Of a DNA stretch of 64,000 nt, positions 40,441 through 50,098 are shown piece by piece. This DNA is from Prescottella agglutinans. GTDB taxonomy: Bacteria; Actinomycetota; Actinomycetes; Mycobacteriales; Mycobacteriaceae. Positions within the stretch are counted from its first letter, which is position 1; the number at the start of each line of letters is the position of its first letter. Position numbers and translations under genes: made by a program. Under the pieces are notes generated by a model. It was not told the origin of the DNA, searched no databases, and saw only the letters and a list, made by a program, of their open reading frames with translations. The stretch spans positions 62,001 through 126,000 of the forward strand of contig NZ_RKLP01000009.1 in the NCBI RefSeq assembly GCF_004011865.1, written 5' to 3'.

Positions 40441-41151
40441 TCATGCTCCTGGATGGTCGTACGAGGCCTGTGGAAGTTGATGTATCGACACGTTCTCCAG
40501 CCCAGCCATGAGGCCAGCGATCAACCCGATTGAGCCCTGAGCGCCGTCCCATGCCTTGCCGGTCGTGTCTACGACCTGTCGCCAGATCGCGGTCGCTGCG
40601 GCGATCTCGGCGACGACCGCAGCACCGCCGACAACGCCCCCAACACCAGTCCAGCTGGTGAGTGCAGCGGCAGCAAGGGTTACGCCGATCGTGATCAGCC
40701 AGTCGAACAGCGTTTGCCACAGTCCTTTGACGGCGTTGGCGGTTTCGTACATGCCGACCGCCATCTGGCGGATCTGTTCGCCGATCTGGGCAAAGTCCTG
40801 CGATTGGCTCCGGATTGTCGACGAATAGTCGGTCAGATAGTTCGACGCGCCGTCGGCCGCCTCACCCCGCCAGAAGCTCGGAAATCCCGCGACACCCTGA
40901 TCAATGCGACGCGAGTACTCTGCATTGAACTCGCCCAGAGTGGCGATGCTGACGCCAGCACGCTGAACGGCTTGCCAATCCCCCGCGAACTGCGAGGCGA
41001 TCCATGACATCGGGTCGGTGCCGCAGACCAATTTCGCGGCTTCATTGATCCAGTAGGTCGGGCTCATGTACTGAGCTGCGCCGAGGATGTTCTCGACGAG
41101 GTCTGGGACCGGATCGGTCGCGACAGGGTCCTTCAAGTCGATTGTTGTCAT
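40441..41151 (-). CDS. WXG-like type VII secretion-associated protein with hydrophobic C-terminus
   Basis: ATG 41151 gives 236 residues. The middle carries FWRGEAADGASNYLTDYSST, a W-x-G turn between two helices as in WXG100/PPE-like proteins, followed by a long helix and glycine-rich hydrophobic segments (about 160-205, WLITIGVTLAAAALTSWTGV). The N-terminal MSPTYWINEAAKLVCGTDP, then PMSWIASQFAGDWQAV, is typical of actinobacterial WXG100-domain fusions near EspC-like genes. It may be an ESX substrate or pore-like effector; no toxin domain was recognised. Confidence 0.7.
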   Translation of the reverse strand: MTTIDLKDPVATDPVPDLVENILGAAQYMSPTYWINEAAKLVCGTDPMSWIASQFAGDWQAVQRAGVSIATLGEFNAEYSRRIDQGVAGFPSFWRGEAADGASNYLTDYSSTIRSQSQDFAQIGEQIRQMAVGMYETANAVKGLWQTLFDWLITIGVTLAAAALTSWTGVGGVVGGAAVVAEIAAATAIWRQVVDTTGKAWDGAQGSIGLIAGLMAGLENVSIHQLPQASYDHPGA

Positions 41152-41180
41152 TCTTCCCCCAAAAAGGCTGACGATCGAAG

Positions 41181-41483
41181 TCAGTACGTGGATTCGATCC
41201 GGTCGTGAGACGCTCCGTCGGTCGACCTGTACATCGCAGCTGCCCTCGTCAGTTCGTTCGCTGCGTCCGCCGAGAGTTGAGAGATACGGCGAAAGTTCTC
41301 CGACAGCACGTCGTGCAACCCGCTCAATTTCTCGACGACCGGCACGAACATCCGGCCCTCGCTGTATCCGATCGCGGTCCACTTCTCGGCGTACTGCTGC
41401 GCGGAGCTTGCCTGTGCGCTCAGGTCCGCCATGTGTTTTGCGAACGCGTCCACGTCGTCCGGTTCGACGAATAGTTCTGACAT
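41181..41483 (-). CDS. EspC-like ESX secretion-associated protein
   Basis: 100 residues from ATG 41483 with a G-rich SD directly upstream. The helical hairpin (VDAFAKHMADLSAQASSAQQ to NELTRAAAMYRSTDG) resembles the EspC/DUF2580 family of ESX-1-associated proteins. It is the first gene of a minus-strand unit of four. No ESX core genes (EccC, EccD, MycP) are in the window, so export would depend on a secretion system elsewhere. Confidence 0.72.
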   Translation of the reverse strand: MSELFVEPDDVDAFAKHMADLSAQASSAQQYAEKWTAIGYSEGRMFVPVVEKLSGLHDVLSENFRRISQLSADAANELTRAAAMYRSTDGASHDRIESTY

Positions 41484-41745
41484 CTCGCCCCCCTGGCTAC
41501 TACTGTCGCGTGGCAGCGTAGCAGTGCGGCTGCTGGGGTTCGTTGGTCGATCGTGCGGGTCGTCTCGATTGCTCGGCGGTCCCGCGTATCGTCGAATCGA
41601 TGTGATCATTCTTGGCCGATGCTGCACCGGGACGGCGCCGCGGGGGATGGCGCTAGGTCGACATGCTCTGCGCGGCGAGTGGATTCGGCGACGATGCTGT
41701 TCGCTTGATCGGTCGCGGAATGGGGCGCTCGGTGCTGTGCCGGTG

Positions 41746-41907
41746 ATAGCGAACGAATTCAACGGTGGATTGGACGCTGGCAAAGCGGTGACGACCGAAC
41801 TGGCCGGGGCTGGCGCATGTCTTGCGGCCGGTCTTGTCGTCGGCGCCGTAGCGGGTGGGCTGGCCGCATACCTGGGATCGAAGGGGCTTCAGCGGGTATG
41901 GGATTAA
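41746..41907 (+). pseudogene. Glycine-zipper fragment, possible remnant of a polymorphic toxin or its partner
   Basis: The frame ending at 41907 reads VIANEFNGGLDAGKAVTTEL, then AGACLAAGLVVGAVAGGLAA and KGLQRVWD. This looks like the hydrophobic glycine-zipper region that often precedes toxin domains in secreted polymorphic toxins. Upstream text in this frame is not protein-like and there is no good SD. It may be the 3' end of a decayed gene or a short real ORF from a GTG near 41740. The remaining part of the 41484-41924 gap shows nothing else. Confidence 0.3.
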
Positions 41908-41924
41908 CAGGCAGGAGAGCGGCG

Positions 41925-42833
41925 ATGGAGATGGAAGATCTGACACTGGTCTGGCCGCAACGACTTCGATGGTTTCCGTTGCTGGGTGCTGTACTGACCG
42001 GAGTGATGTCGTGCATCATGCCGATTGCTGCCGTGAAGAGTGTGATTCACGACGAGCCCGCGATGGTGTGGGTCGCGTCTGGCATGGCCATGGCTTTTGC
42101 GTCCGCCACGGTAGGGCTCTCGGGTATTGCGGGGTTTCGATATCTGAAGCTTTCGAAACGGATCGCTGCCTGCCAGGACACGATCGGTCCGGGGATTGCG
42201 ATTCCGAGCCGAAAGCACCTTGTCCCGATCCTGGTCTGCCTTGGATCGGTGTCGCTAGGCGGTCTCGTCGTTGCGGCAGGCTGGTTCTTCGGAGCCGACG
42301 TTGGACCGCTTGCGGCCCAGGACCGCGGACAAGCGCAGTTCCTGACAGTATTCGGCGTAGTTGCGCTGGCATTCTTTGCGGCTCTCCTCGGGTTCCGCTC
42401 ATCGAAGGAGATTCGCCTGTACCCGAGCGGGATTCAGCGGATGGTCACGCTTCGGCGGCTGTGGTCGACGCGGACGGTTGACACCTTCGTTTCGTGGGAC
42501 GACATCGTAGAGTTCGAGGTCGATGAGTTGGTGGTGGGCGGCACTATCGAGGTTCGCAATCCGATCATCTGGTTGGTCAGTGGGACCGAGATTCCGGTGT
42601 CGAGTCGGCTGCGGTTCGACGAATCGAACCGGCTGAGACTTGACGCCTATCTCCTCCTGGCGGAACCGAATGTGCTCCTCGGGCTGTTGTCGTCACTGCG
42701 GGAATCACCGGACCGGCGTCGTGTGCTCGCGGACGCGGCGGCCCGGGAGCTCCTGGCACCACCACCATTACGATCGCGATTGTGGCCCGCGTCATCTGCT
42801 CCGGTTTCCGCCGGTGAATCCGAGGCATCATGA
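41925..42833 (+). CDS. Hypothetical four-TM membrane protein with PH-like cytosolic domain
   Basis: ATG 41925, with AGGAG at 41913-41917, gives 302 residues. Membrane helices lie at about 14-36, 44-66, 96-116 and 132-152. A cytosolic domain follows (RLYPSGIQRMVTLRRLWSTR, then VSWDDIVEFEVDEL) that resembles bacterial PH-domain texts. The stop overlaps the LpqN-like gene by 4 bases. The function is unknown; it is an accessory membrane component of the secretion-type locus by position only. Confidence 0.7.
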   Translation: MEMEDLTLVWPQRLRWFPLLGAVLTGVMSCIMPIAAVKSVIHDEPAMVWVASGMAMAFASATVGLSGIAGFRYLKLSKRIAACQDTIGPGIAIPSRKHLVPILVCLGSVSLGGLVVAAGWFFGADVGPLAAQDRGQAQFLTVFGVVALAFFAALLGFRSSKEIRLYPSGIQRMVTLRRLWSTRTVDTFVSWDDIVEFEVDELVVGGTIEVRNPIIWLVSGTEIPVSSRLRFDESNRLRLDAYLLLAEPNVLLGLLSSLRESPDRRRVLADAAARELLAPPPLRSRLWPASSAPVSAGESEAS

Positions 42834-43381
42834 CGCCCGGCGACGTCGGAGGGAGTGCACGGAAGCGCGGAACATTGCTCGATTACCTGGACGAGAACGA
42901 TCTCGAATGCGTCCCGTGCAGTGCGGCCGATCCTGCTGTTCCGATCGTGACCGTTCCTGTGCTGCCCGGCTGGACAAGGGCGGCGCCGGAGACGTTCCCC
43001 GGGGCGCTGTCGGTGCTCTTGGCGCCTGATCTCGTGTGCAACGGCTTCATGCCCAACGCGGTCGTGTTGCACGGACAACTGTCGGGCGCCGCTGATGCGG
43101 ACCGGCTCCTCGACGCTGCCCGAGGGACTTCCTCGCAGTTGCCCGGTTGGCAGGAGGAGGAATCCTCGGATGCGGACTTCCTCGGGCATCGCGCACTCTT
43201 CGTCAGTGGCATTTACGACGCCGACCCCTGGATGTTGGCGAGTACGACGCGTTTCGTCGTCGTAGAGAGCGCGGGGACGCAGTACCTGACTCAGTTGACG
43301 GTTACCACTGTCGCGGAACAGACGGAGGCCCTCGCCACCGATGTGATGGTGATCAACTTGGGGCTCGAGATCAGAGTGTGA
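42830..43381 (+). CDS. LpqN/LpqT-like protein
   Basis: 183 residues. FPGALSVLLAPDLVCNGFMP, then VVLHGQLSGAADADRLLD and WMLASTTRFVVVESAGTQYL, matches the Mog1-like fold of mycobacterial LpqN/LpqT lipoproteins, but there is no signal peptide or lipobox, so this member is predicted to be cytosolic. Similar soluble versions are found next to WXG100/ESX genes in rhodococci and gordoniae. It is translationally coupled to the membrane protein before it. Confidence 0.72.
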   Translation: MTPGDVGGSARKRGTLLDYLDENDLECVPCSAADPAVPIVTVPVLPGWTRAAPETFPGALSVLLAPDLVCNGFMPNAVVLHGQLSGAADADRLLDAARGTSSQLPGWQEEESSDADFLGHRALFVSGIYDADPWMLASTTRFVVVESAGTQYLTQLTVTTVAEQTEALATDVMVINLGLEIRV

Positions 43382-43496
43382 GGCGTGCGGATCGCATGCG
43401 CCGCGCTGGTGGCGTCGGTGTCGGTGCGGTGTGATACTTCTAGGCCGAATCTGTTGATCCGATGACGCCGACTGGGCCACCTAGGGGGTACGACAC

Positions 43497-46400
43497 TTGC
43501 TGACGCTGCACCGCGCCGAGAGTGCTGGCACGCTCGCGTCCGCGCTCGCCGAGGTGCTGGTCAGGCCCCTCGCGGACCCGTTCCAGCGTGAGGTGATCGC
43601 GGTTCCCGCGAAGGGTGTCGAGCGGTGGCTGACGCAGCGCCTGTCACACGTGCTGGGTGCGGGTGACGCCGGCCACGATGACGGTGTCGCCGCCAACATC
43701 GAGTTCCCGTCGCCCACGCGCCTGATCGACCAGGCGCTCGCGGCCGCGACCGGCTACGACGTCGACGACGATCCCTGGCACCCGTCGCGGATGCTGTGGA
43801 CGCTGCTGCAGGTGATCGACGACTGCGTGTCCGAACCGTGGTGTGCGGTGCTCGCCCGTCACCTCGGGCACGGCGCTGACGACCACCGGGCCGGGCGCCG
43901 CTACGGCACCGCCGCGCACCTGGCCGAACTGTTCCGCTCGTACGGTGCGCAGCGGCCCGCCATGCTCGTCGACTGGGCCGCCGGACGCGACTCCGACGGC
44001 ACCTCGCCGCTGGACGACGATCTGCTGTGGCAGGCGCAGTTGTGGCGTCAGCTGCGGGAGAGGATCGGCAGCCCGAGTCCGGCCGAGCGACTCGGGGGTG
44101 CCTGCATGCGACTGCGGGCAGAGCCGGGCCTCCTCGACCTGCCGGAGCGGCTGTCGCTGTTCGGGCCCACGCGCCTGGGCACCGACCAGATCGAGGTGCT
44201 GTCCGCGATCGGCGCTAATCGCGATGTGCACCTCTGGATTCCGCACCCGAGCATCGAGATGTGGGGTGCGCTGGCGGACACCGATCCGCCGCGGCGGCGC
44301 GCCGACGACATGCGGGCGCTCGACGTGGACCATCCGCTGCTCGCAAGCCTCGCCCGGGACGTGCGCGAGTTGCAGTCGCGGCTCGCGGCCGTCGGCGTGG
44401 TCGACGTCCATCACCCGGGCCCGTCGCGACCGCCGACGCTGCTGGGGCGCCTGCAGTCCGACATCGCCGCCGACCGGGCGCCGTCGGCCTGCCCGCCCGA
44501 CGACACCGTCGAGATCCACTCCTGCCACGGGCCGGCCCGGCAGGTCGAGGCGCTGCGGGAACGCCTGCTGCACCTGTTCCAGACCGATCCGACGCTCGAA
44601 CCGCGCGACGTGATCGTCATGTGCCCCGACGTCGAGACGTACGCGCCGCTGGTCCGCGCGGCGTTCGGGCAGGGCGTCCACGGCCCGCTCAGCCACCCGG
44701 GCCACCGGCTGCGGGTGCGGCTGGCGGATCGTGCACTGCACCAGACCAATCCGGTGCTCGGGGTCGTGTCCACGCTGCTCGATCTCGCGGACTCCCGCGT
44801 CACGATCAGCCAGGTGATCGACCTCGCGGCCACCGGTCCGGTCCGCCGCCGCTTCCGGTTCGACGACGACGCCCTCGAACGCATCCGGGAGTGGACCGCC
44901 GCGGCCGGTGCGCGCTGGGGCATCGGTATCCGCGAGCGGCGGGCCTTCGGGCTCGACGGCTTCGAACAGAACACCATCAAGGGCGCGCTCGACCGGATCC
45001 TGCTCGGCGCCGCCGCCGACGACGCCGACGGCGAATGGCTCTCGCTCGCACTGCCGCTCGACGACGTCGAGAGCAACGACATCGACCTCACCGGGCGCCT
45101 CGCCGAGTACATCGACCGGATCGACGTGTCGCTGCGCGGGCTCACCGGACCGCAGTCCGCCGAACAGTGGTCGGCCGCACTGTCCCGCGCCCTCGACCTG
45201 CTGGTGGACGTGGCTGACGCCGACTCCTGGCAGCTCGGGCAGGCGCGGCGCGAGCTGGCCGCCGCCGTCGAGCACGGCGGCGACGCGCAGCTGCGCCTCG
45301 CCGACGTCCGGGCGATGCTGCGGTCCCGCCTCGCCGGCCGGCCCACCCGCGCCAACTTCCGCACCGGCGAGCTCACCGTGTGCACGATGGTGCCGATGCG
45401 ATCGGTCCCGCACCGTGTGGTGGTGCTCCTCGGTCTCGACGACGACGTCTTCCCCCGCGGCACCAACATCGACGGCGACGACGTCCTGGCCCGCGATCCG
45501 CTTCTCGGGGAACGCGATCCGCGCAGCGAGGACCGGCAGCTGCTGCTCGACGCGATCATGTCCGCGGCCGAGCGGCTGCTGCTGTTCCACACCGGTGCCG
45601 ACCCGGTCAACGGCACCCCGCGGCCGCCCGCCGTGCCGCTGAGCGAGCTGCGCGACGTCCTCGAGGCGATGACGGGATCGGGCGCCGTCGTGACGCGGCA
45701 CCCGTTGCAGCCCTTCGATCCCCGCAACTTCGACCCGGCCGCCCCGCGGAGCTTCGACGCCGCCTCGCTGGCGGGGGCGCGCTCGGCGCAGCAGCCGCCG
45801 GCCGCCGAACCGGCGTTCCTACCGGGGCCGCTGCCCGCCGCCGAGGTCGGCGACGGCGTCGTCGACCTCGCCGACCTCATCGCGTTCCTCGAACACCCCA
45901 TCCAGGGGTTCCTGCGCCAGCGTCTCGGGTTCCGGGTGCCCGACCTCGACGAGGACGCCGCCGACGCCCTCGACCTGGAACTCGATCCGCTCGCGCGGTG
46001 GGGGATCGGCGACCGCATGCTCGCCGCCCGCATCGCCGGCACCGACCCGGCCGCGTTCCGGGCGGCCGAGTGGCGGCGCGGCACCCTGCCGCCCGCGAGG
46101 CTCGGCGAGACGGCTCTCGCCGACATCGAGTGGACCGTCGAATCGCTCGTCCGCGCGGCCGCACCCGTGCACACCGGGGGCGCCGAGGCTGTCGACATCG
46201 ACGTCGACCTCGGCGGTGGCCGTCGGCTCGTCGGGACCGTCGACGGCGTGCACGGCGACGTCGTCGCCCGGACCACGTTCTCCCGGCTCGCCGCGAAGCA
46301 CCGGATCGGCGCATGGGTGCGTCTGCTCGCGGTGGCGGCCACCGGACGGTTCGCGAACCCAACCGCGGTCACCACCGGGCGCGGCCGGGGCCGGTCGCCC

Positions 46401-46769
46401 GTCGCGCGCTCGATGCTGGTGGCACCGGAGAACGCGCCCGAGATCCTGCGCCGCCTGGTCGACATGCGCGATCGCGGCCTCCAGCATCCGCTGCCGATGG
46501 CGCCCGGTGCCTCTGCCGCATACGCCGACCAGCGGTTCCGGGGACGATCCATCGAACTCGCGCTGGTGGCCGCCGACCGGGAATGGGGCGGCGACTTCGG
46601 CGACGGCAAGGACCGACACATCCAGTACGTGCACGGGGCCGGCGCCAGCCTGTCGGTCCTCACCACCGAGCAGGCGCCGCCCGGCGCCTACGAACCCACC
46701 TGCTTCGGCACCGAGGCCGCCGTGCTGTGGGGCCCGCTGCTGGCGGCCGAGACGCTGGGGGAGCCGTGA
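43497..46769 (+). CDS. recC: RecBCD exonuclease gamma subunit RecC
   Basis: 1090 residues from TTG 43497, preceded by GGGGG at 43483-43487. The N-terminus (LHRAESAGTLASALAEVLVR, then PAKGVERWLTQRLSHVLG) and RDVIVMCPDVETYAPLVRAA are RecC hallmarks, with inactive SF1-helicase folds used for Chi recognition in E. coli. In mycobacteria RecBCD is mainly used for single-strand annealing rather than main double-strand-break repair. It is the first gene of recC-recB-recD with 4-base overlaps. Length is close to the E. coli protein. Confidence 0.93.
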   Translation: MLTLHRAESAGTLASALAEVLVRPLADPFQREVIAVPAKGVERWLTQRLSHVLGAGDAGHDDGVAANIEFPSPTRLIDQALAAATGYDVDDDPWHPSRMLWTLLQVIDDCVSEPWCAVLARHLGHGADDHRAGRRYGTAAHLAELFRSYGAQRPAMLVDWAAGRDSDGTSPLDDDLLWQAQLWRQLRERIGSPSPAERLGGACMRLRAEPGLLDLPERLSLFGPTRLGTDQIEVLSAIGANRDVHLWIPHPSIEMWGALADTDPPRRRADDMRALDVDHPLLASLARDVRELQSRLAAVGVVDVHHPGPSRPPTLLGRLQSDIAADRAPSACPPDDTVEIHSCHGPARQVEALRERLLHLFQTDPTLEPRDVIVMCPDVETYAPLVRAAFGQGVHGPLSHPGHRLRVRLADRALHQTNPVLGVVSTLLDLADSRVTISQVIDLAATGPVRRRFRFDDDALERIREWTAAAGARWGIGIRERRAFGLDGFEQNTIKGALDRILLGAAADDADGEWLSLALPLDDVESNDIDLTGRLAEYIDRIDVSLRGLTGPQSAEQWSAALSRALDLLVDVADADSWQLGQARRELAAAVEHGGDAQLRLADVRAMLRSRLAGRPTRANFRTGELTVCTMVPMRSVPHRVVVLLGLDDDVFPRGTNIDGDDVLARDPLLGERDPRSEDRQLLLDAIMSAAERLLLFHTGADPVNGTPRPPAVPLSELRDVLEAMTGSGAVVTRHPLQPFDPRNFDPAAPRSFDAASLAGARSAQQPPAAEPAFLPGPLPAAEVGDGVVDLADLIAFLEHPIQGFLRQRLGFRVPDLDEDAADALDLELDPLARWGIGDRMLAARIAGTDPAAFRAAEWRRGTLPPARLGETALADIEWTVESLVRAAAPVHTGGAEAVDIDVDLGGGRRLVGTVDGVHGDVVARTTFSRLAAKHRIGAWVRLLAVAATGRFANPTAVTTGRGRGRSPVARSMLVAPENAPEILRRLVDMRDRGLQHPLPMAPGASAAYADQRFRGRSIELALVAADREWGGDFGDGKDRHIQYVHGAGASLSVLTTEQAPPGAYEPTCFGTEAAVLWGPLLAAETLGEP

Positions 46770-49700
46770 CGACGGGAGTGACCGAGATCGACACCGCCTT
46801 CGACCTGTTCGCGCCGCTCCCGACGGGCACCACGGTCCTCGAGGCCAGCGCCGGCACCGGCAAGACCTACGCGATCGTCGGGCTGGCGGCCCGCTTCGTC
46901 GCCGAGGAGGGCGTCGACCTGTCGCAGCTGCTGCTGGTCACCTTCAGCCGCGCCGCGACCAAGGAGCTGCGCGAGCGCACCCGCGAGCGGTTCGCCTCGG
47001 CGGCAGCGGGATTGACGGACCCGGCGGCCGCGCGCGCCAGCAGCGACCGGCTGGTCGCGCACCTGGCGAACGCCGACGACGTCGAGGTGGCCGAGCGCCG
47101 CCGACGCCTGGTGCAGGCGCTGTCGGACTTCGACGCCGGCACCATCGTCACCACCCACAGCTTCTGCCAGCGCATGCTCGACGGTCTCGGCATCGCCGGC
47201 GAGCGCGACCCCGACGCCGTGCTGGTCGAGGAGGCCGACGACCTCGTCGAGGAGGTCATCGCCGACCTGTACGTGCGGCACTTCGGGCGCGCCGACACCC
47301 GCACCCTGCGGCCCGGCGACGCGCGCGCGGCGGCCCGGGCCGCGATCTTCGACCCCCAGGCGGTGCTCGCGCCGGAGGACGCCGACGGCACCCGCGCCGG
47401 CGACGCCGTCCGCTTCGCGACCGCGGTGCGGGAGGAGACCCGCCGCCGCAAGCGGTTGGCCGGGATCCGCGACTTCGACGACCTGCCCGCCCTGCTGCAC
47501 GGTGTGCTCACCGACCGCGAGCACGGTGCGGCGGCCTGCCGCCGGGTGCGCGAACGCTACCGGGTGGTGCTCGTCGACGAGTTCCAGGACACCGACCCGC
47601 AGCAGTGGGGGATCCTCAGCGCCGCCTTCCACGGGCATTCGACGCTGGTGCTCGTCGGCGATCCCAAGCAGGCCATCTACGCGTTCCGGGGCGCCGAGGT
47701 GCTCAGCTACCTGGACGCGGTCGACGCCGCGGATCGTCGGCTGGAGCTCACCTGCAACTGGCGCAGCGACGCGGATCTGGTGGCGGCACTGCACTATCTG
47801 CACGGCGGCGCCGCGCTCGGGCACCGGGACATCGTCGTGCACGCCGTCGACGCGGCCAAGGCGGGATCGCGGCTGGACGGCGCGCCCCCGCTGCGGGTGC
47901 GCTACCTGCCGCGGGCCGGCGCGGGGCGGCTCAACAACTCCGGATTCCCGGTCGTCGGGCGGGTGCGCGAGCGCGTCGCCGCCGACGTGGCCGCCGACAT
48001 CGTCCGCCTCCTCGACAGCGACGCCACCCTCGACCTGAACGGCACCCGCCGCCGCGTCGAACCGGGCGACATCGCGATCCTCGCGGGCACCAACGCGCAG
48101 ATCGCCCTGGCCCGGGAGGCCCTCGACCGGGCCGGTGTCCCGTCCGTGCTGGCGGGCGGCAGCAGCGTGTTCGAGACGCCCGCCGCGCACCACTGGCTGC
48201 GGGTGCTGCAGGCGCTCGAACAACCGCACCGGCCGGACCGGGTGCGCCTGGCCGCGCTCACCCCGCTGTTCGGGTGGACCGCCGAGCGGATGGACGCCGC
48301 CAGCGACGACCTGGTCGCGACGGTGGGCGGCCGGCTGCGGGACCTGTCCGCGCTGTTCGGCCAGTCCGGGTTCGCGGCGTTGTTCGAGCGGCTCGCCGCC
48401 GACACCGAACTCGAGAAGCGCCTGCTCGCCGTCGCGTCCGGGGAGCGCGCCCTCACCGACCTGCGGCACATCGCCCAGCTGCTCGGGGCCGTGGCGGTCG
48501 ACGAATCCCTCGGCCTCACCGCGCTCACCGGCTGGCTCACCGACCGCATCGAGGACCCCAAGTCCGGGGGCGGCGACCGCAGCCGCCGCCTCGACTCGGA
48601 CGCCGCCGCCGTCCAGCTGGCGACGGTGCACGCGAGCAAGGGCCTCGAGTACCCGATTGTCTACGTGCCGTTCGCGTGGAGCACCGGGCGCTACTCCGAC
48701 CCCAACCGGCTGCTGCTGCACGACGAGCACGGCCGGCGCGTCCTCGACATCGGCGGCGAGGGCAGCCCCGAGTACAACGACCGCCGGCGCCGCCGCGACG
48801 CCGAGGCCGCGGGCGAGGACCTGCGGCTGCTGTACGTCGCGCTCACCCGGGCGAAGTGCCAGCTGGTGCTGTGGTGGGCGCCCGCCTACGGCACCAGCGA
48901 GGGACCGCTGCACCGGATCCTGTTCGGGCGCGACCCCGCCGAGGCCGAGGTGCCGCAGAAGGTCGGGGTGCCCGACGATCCCGCCGTCGCGCAGCAGCTG
49001 ACGCGGTGGGCCGACACCGCGCCCGCCGCGATCTCGGTGGAGGCTGTCAGCGCCGACCCGATCCCGCGGCTGTCGTGGACGCCGCCGCAGGAGGAGTCCG
49101 GCGCGCTCGCCGCCGCCGTGTTCGACCGGGTGCTCGACGCCGGGTGGCGGCGCACGTCGTACACGGCGCTGACCGCGTCGGCGCACGAGCATCCCGGCGT
49201 GACCAGCGAGGCCGAGGAACCCGAGACCGACGACGAGCCCGAGGAACCCGCGTTGATCACGCCCGCCGAGGCGGCGGATGCGATCCCGTCGACCATGAAC
49301 GACATGCCGTACGGCGCGGTGTTCGGCACCCTCGTTCACGAGATCCTCGAGCACGTCGACACCGCGGCCGACGATCTCGAGACCGAACTGCGGCGGCACT
49401 GCGCCGAGGCGGTCGCGGCGCGGATGTCGCAGGTGGACCCGGTGGCGCTGGCCGACGCGCTGCTGCCGGTGCTGCGCACCCCGCTCGCCGGGGGTCGCGG
49501 CACGCTCGCCGACATCACCCCGCGGGACCGGCTGCCGGAGTTGGACTTCGAGCTGCCACTCGGCGGCGGCGACGATCCCGCGGTGCTCACCGTGACGCTG
49601 CACCGGATCGTCGAGTTGCTGCGCCGACACCTGCCGGCCGACGACGTCCTCGCGCCGTACGCGGACCGGCTCGCCACGCTGGAGCCGACCCCGCTGCGCG

Positions 49701-50098
49701 GCTACCTCACCGGCAGCATCGACGCGGTGCTGCGGCTGTCGGGGGCGGACGGGCCGCGGTTCGTGATCGTCGACTACAAGACGAACCGGATCGCCCCCGG
49801 TGAGCTGACCACCGCCGACTTCACCCGCGACGCGATGGCCGGGGAGATGATGCGCTCGCACTATCCGCTGCAGGCGCTGCTGTATGCCGTTGCGCTGCAC
49901 CGGTATCTGCGCTGGCGGCTGCCCGGCTACGACCCGGCCACGCATCTGGGTGGGGTGCAGTACCTGTTCGTGCGCGGCATGGTCGGCCCCGACACCCCGG
50001 GCGGGGCGGGCGTGTTCGACTGGGATCCGCCCGCGGCACTGGTGGTGGAGCTGTCGGATCTGCTGGCGGCGTCCGGCGATCGGGAGGGGGACCGGTGA
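46766..50098 (+). CDS. recB: RecBCD helicase-nuclease beta subunit RecB
   Basis: 1110 residues from GTG 46766. Walker A is EASAGTGKTYAI with Lys33; the UvrD-type motif II VVLVDEFQDTDPQQW, the motif III region VLVGDPKQAIYAFRGAE and motif VI LLYVALTRAKCQLVL are intact. The C-terminal RecB-type nuclease shows GTLVHEILEHVD and the catalytic DYKTN motif with Asp1003 and Lys1005. It is the 3'-5' motor and nuclease of the complex. It overlaps recC and recD by 4 bases each. Confidence 0.95.
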   Translation: MTTGVTEIDTAFDLFAPLPTGTTVLEASAGTGKTYAIVGLAARFVAEEGVDLSQLLLVTFSRAATKELRERTRERFASAAAGLTDPAAARASSDRLVAHLANADDVEVAERRRRLVQALSDFDAGTIVTTHSFCQRMLDGLGIAGERDPDAVLVEEADDLVEEVIADLYVRHFGRADTRTLRPGDARAAARAAIFDPQAVLAPEDADGTRAGDAVRFATAVREETRRRKRLAGIRDFDDLPALLHGVLTDREHGAAACRRVRERYRVVLVDEFQDTDPQQWGILSAAFHGHSTLVLVGDPKQAIYAFRGAEVLSYLDAVDAADRRLELTCNWRSDADLVAALHYLHGGAALGHRDIVVHAVDAAKAGSRLDGAPPLRVRYLPRAGAGRLNNSGFPVVGRVRERVAADVAADIVRLLDSDATLDLNGTRRRVEPGDIAILAGTNAQIALAREALDRAGVPSVLAGGSSVFETPAAHHWLRVLQALEQPHRPDRVRLAALTPLFGWTAERMDAASDDLVATVGGRLRDLSALFGQSGFAALFERLAADTELEKRLLAVASGERALTDLRHIAQLLGAVAVDESLGLTALTGWLTDRIEDPKSGGGDRSRRLDSDAAAVQLATVHASKGLEYPIVYVPFAWSTGRYSDPNRLLLHDEHGRRVLDIGGEGSPEYNDRRRRRDAEAAGEDLRLLYVALTRAKCQLVLWWAPAYGTSEGPLHRILFGRDPAEAEVPQKVGVPDDPAVAQQLTRWADTAPAAISVEAVSADPIPRLSWTPPQEESGALAAAVFDRVLDAGWRRTSYTALTASAHEHPGVTSEAEEPETDDEPEEPALITPAEAADAIPSTMNDMPYGAVFGTLVHEILEHVDTAADDLETELRRHCAEAVAARMSQVDPVALADALLPVLRTPLAGGRGTLADITPRDRLPELDFELPLGGGDDPAVLTVTLHRIVELLRRHLPADDVLAPYADRLATLEPTPLRGYLTGSIDAVLRLSGADGPRFVIVDYKTNRIAPGELTTADFTRDAMAGEMMRSHYPLQALLYAVALHRYLRWRLPGYDPATHLGGVQYLFVRGMVGPDTPGGAGVFDWDPPAALVVELSDLLAASGDREGDR

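Noticed and set aside
44411-46666. Long open frames antisense to recC and recB (44411-46666 and 46688-49945)
   Set aside because: They are mirror frames produced by GC-biased third positions. The products are Arg/Ser/Gly-rich without motifs, while the plus strand has complete RecC and RecB.
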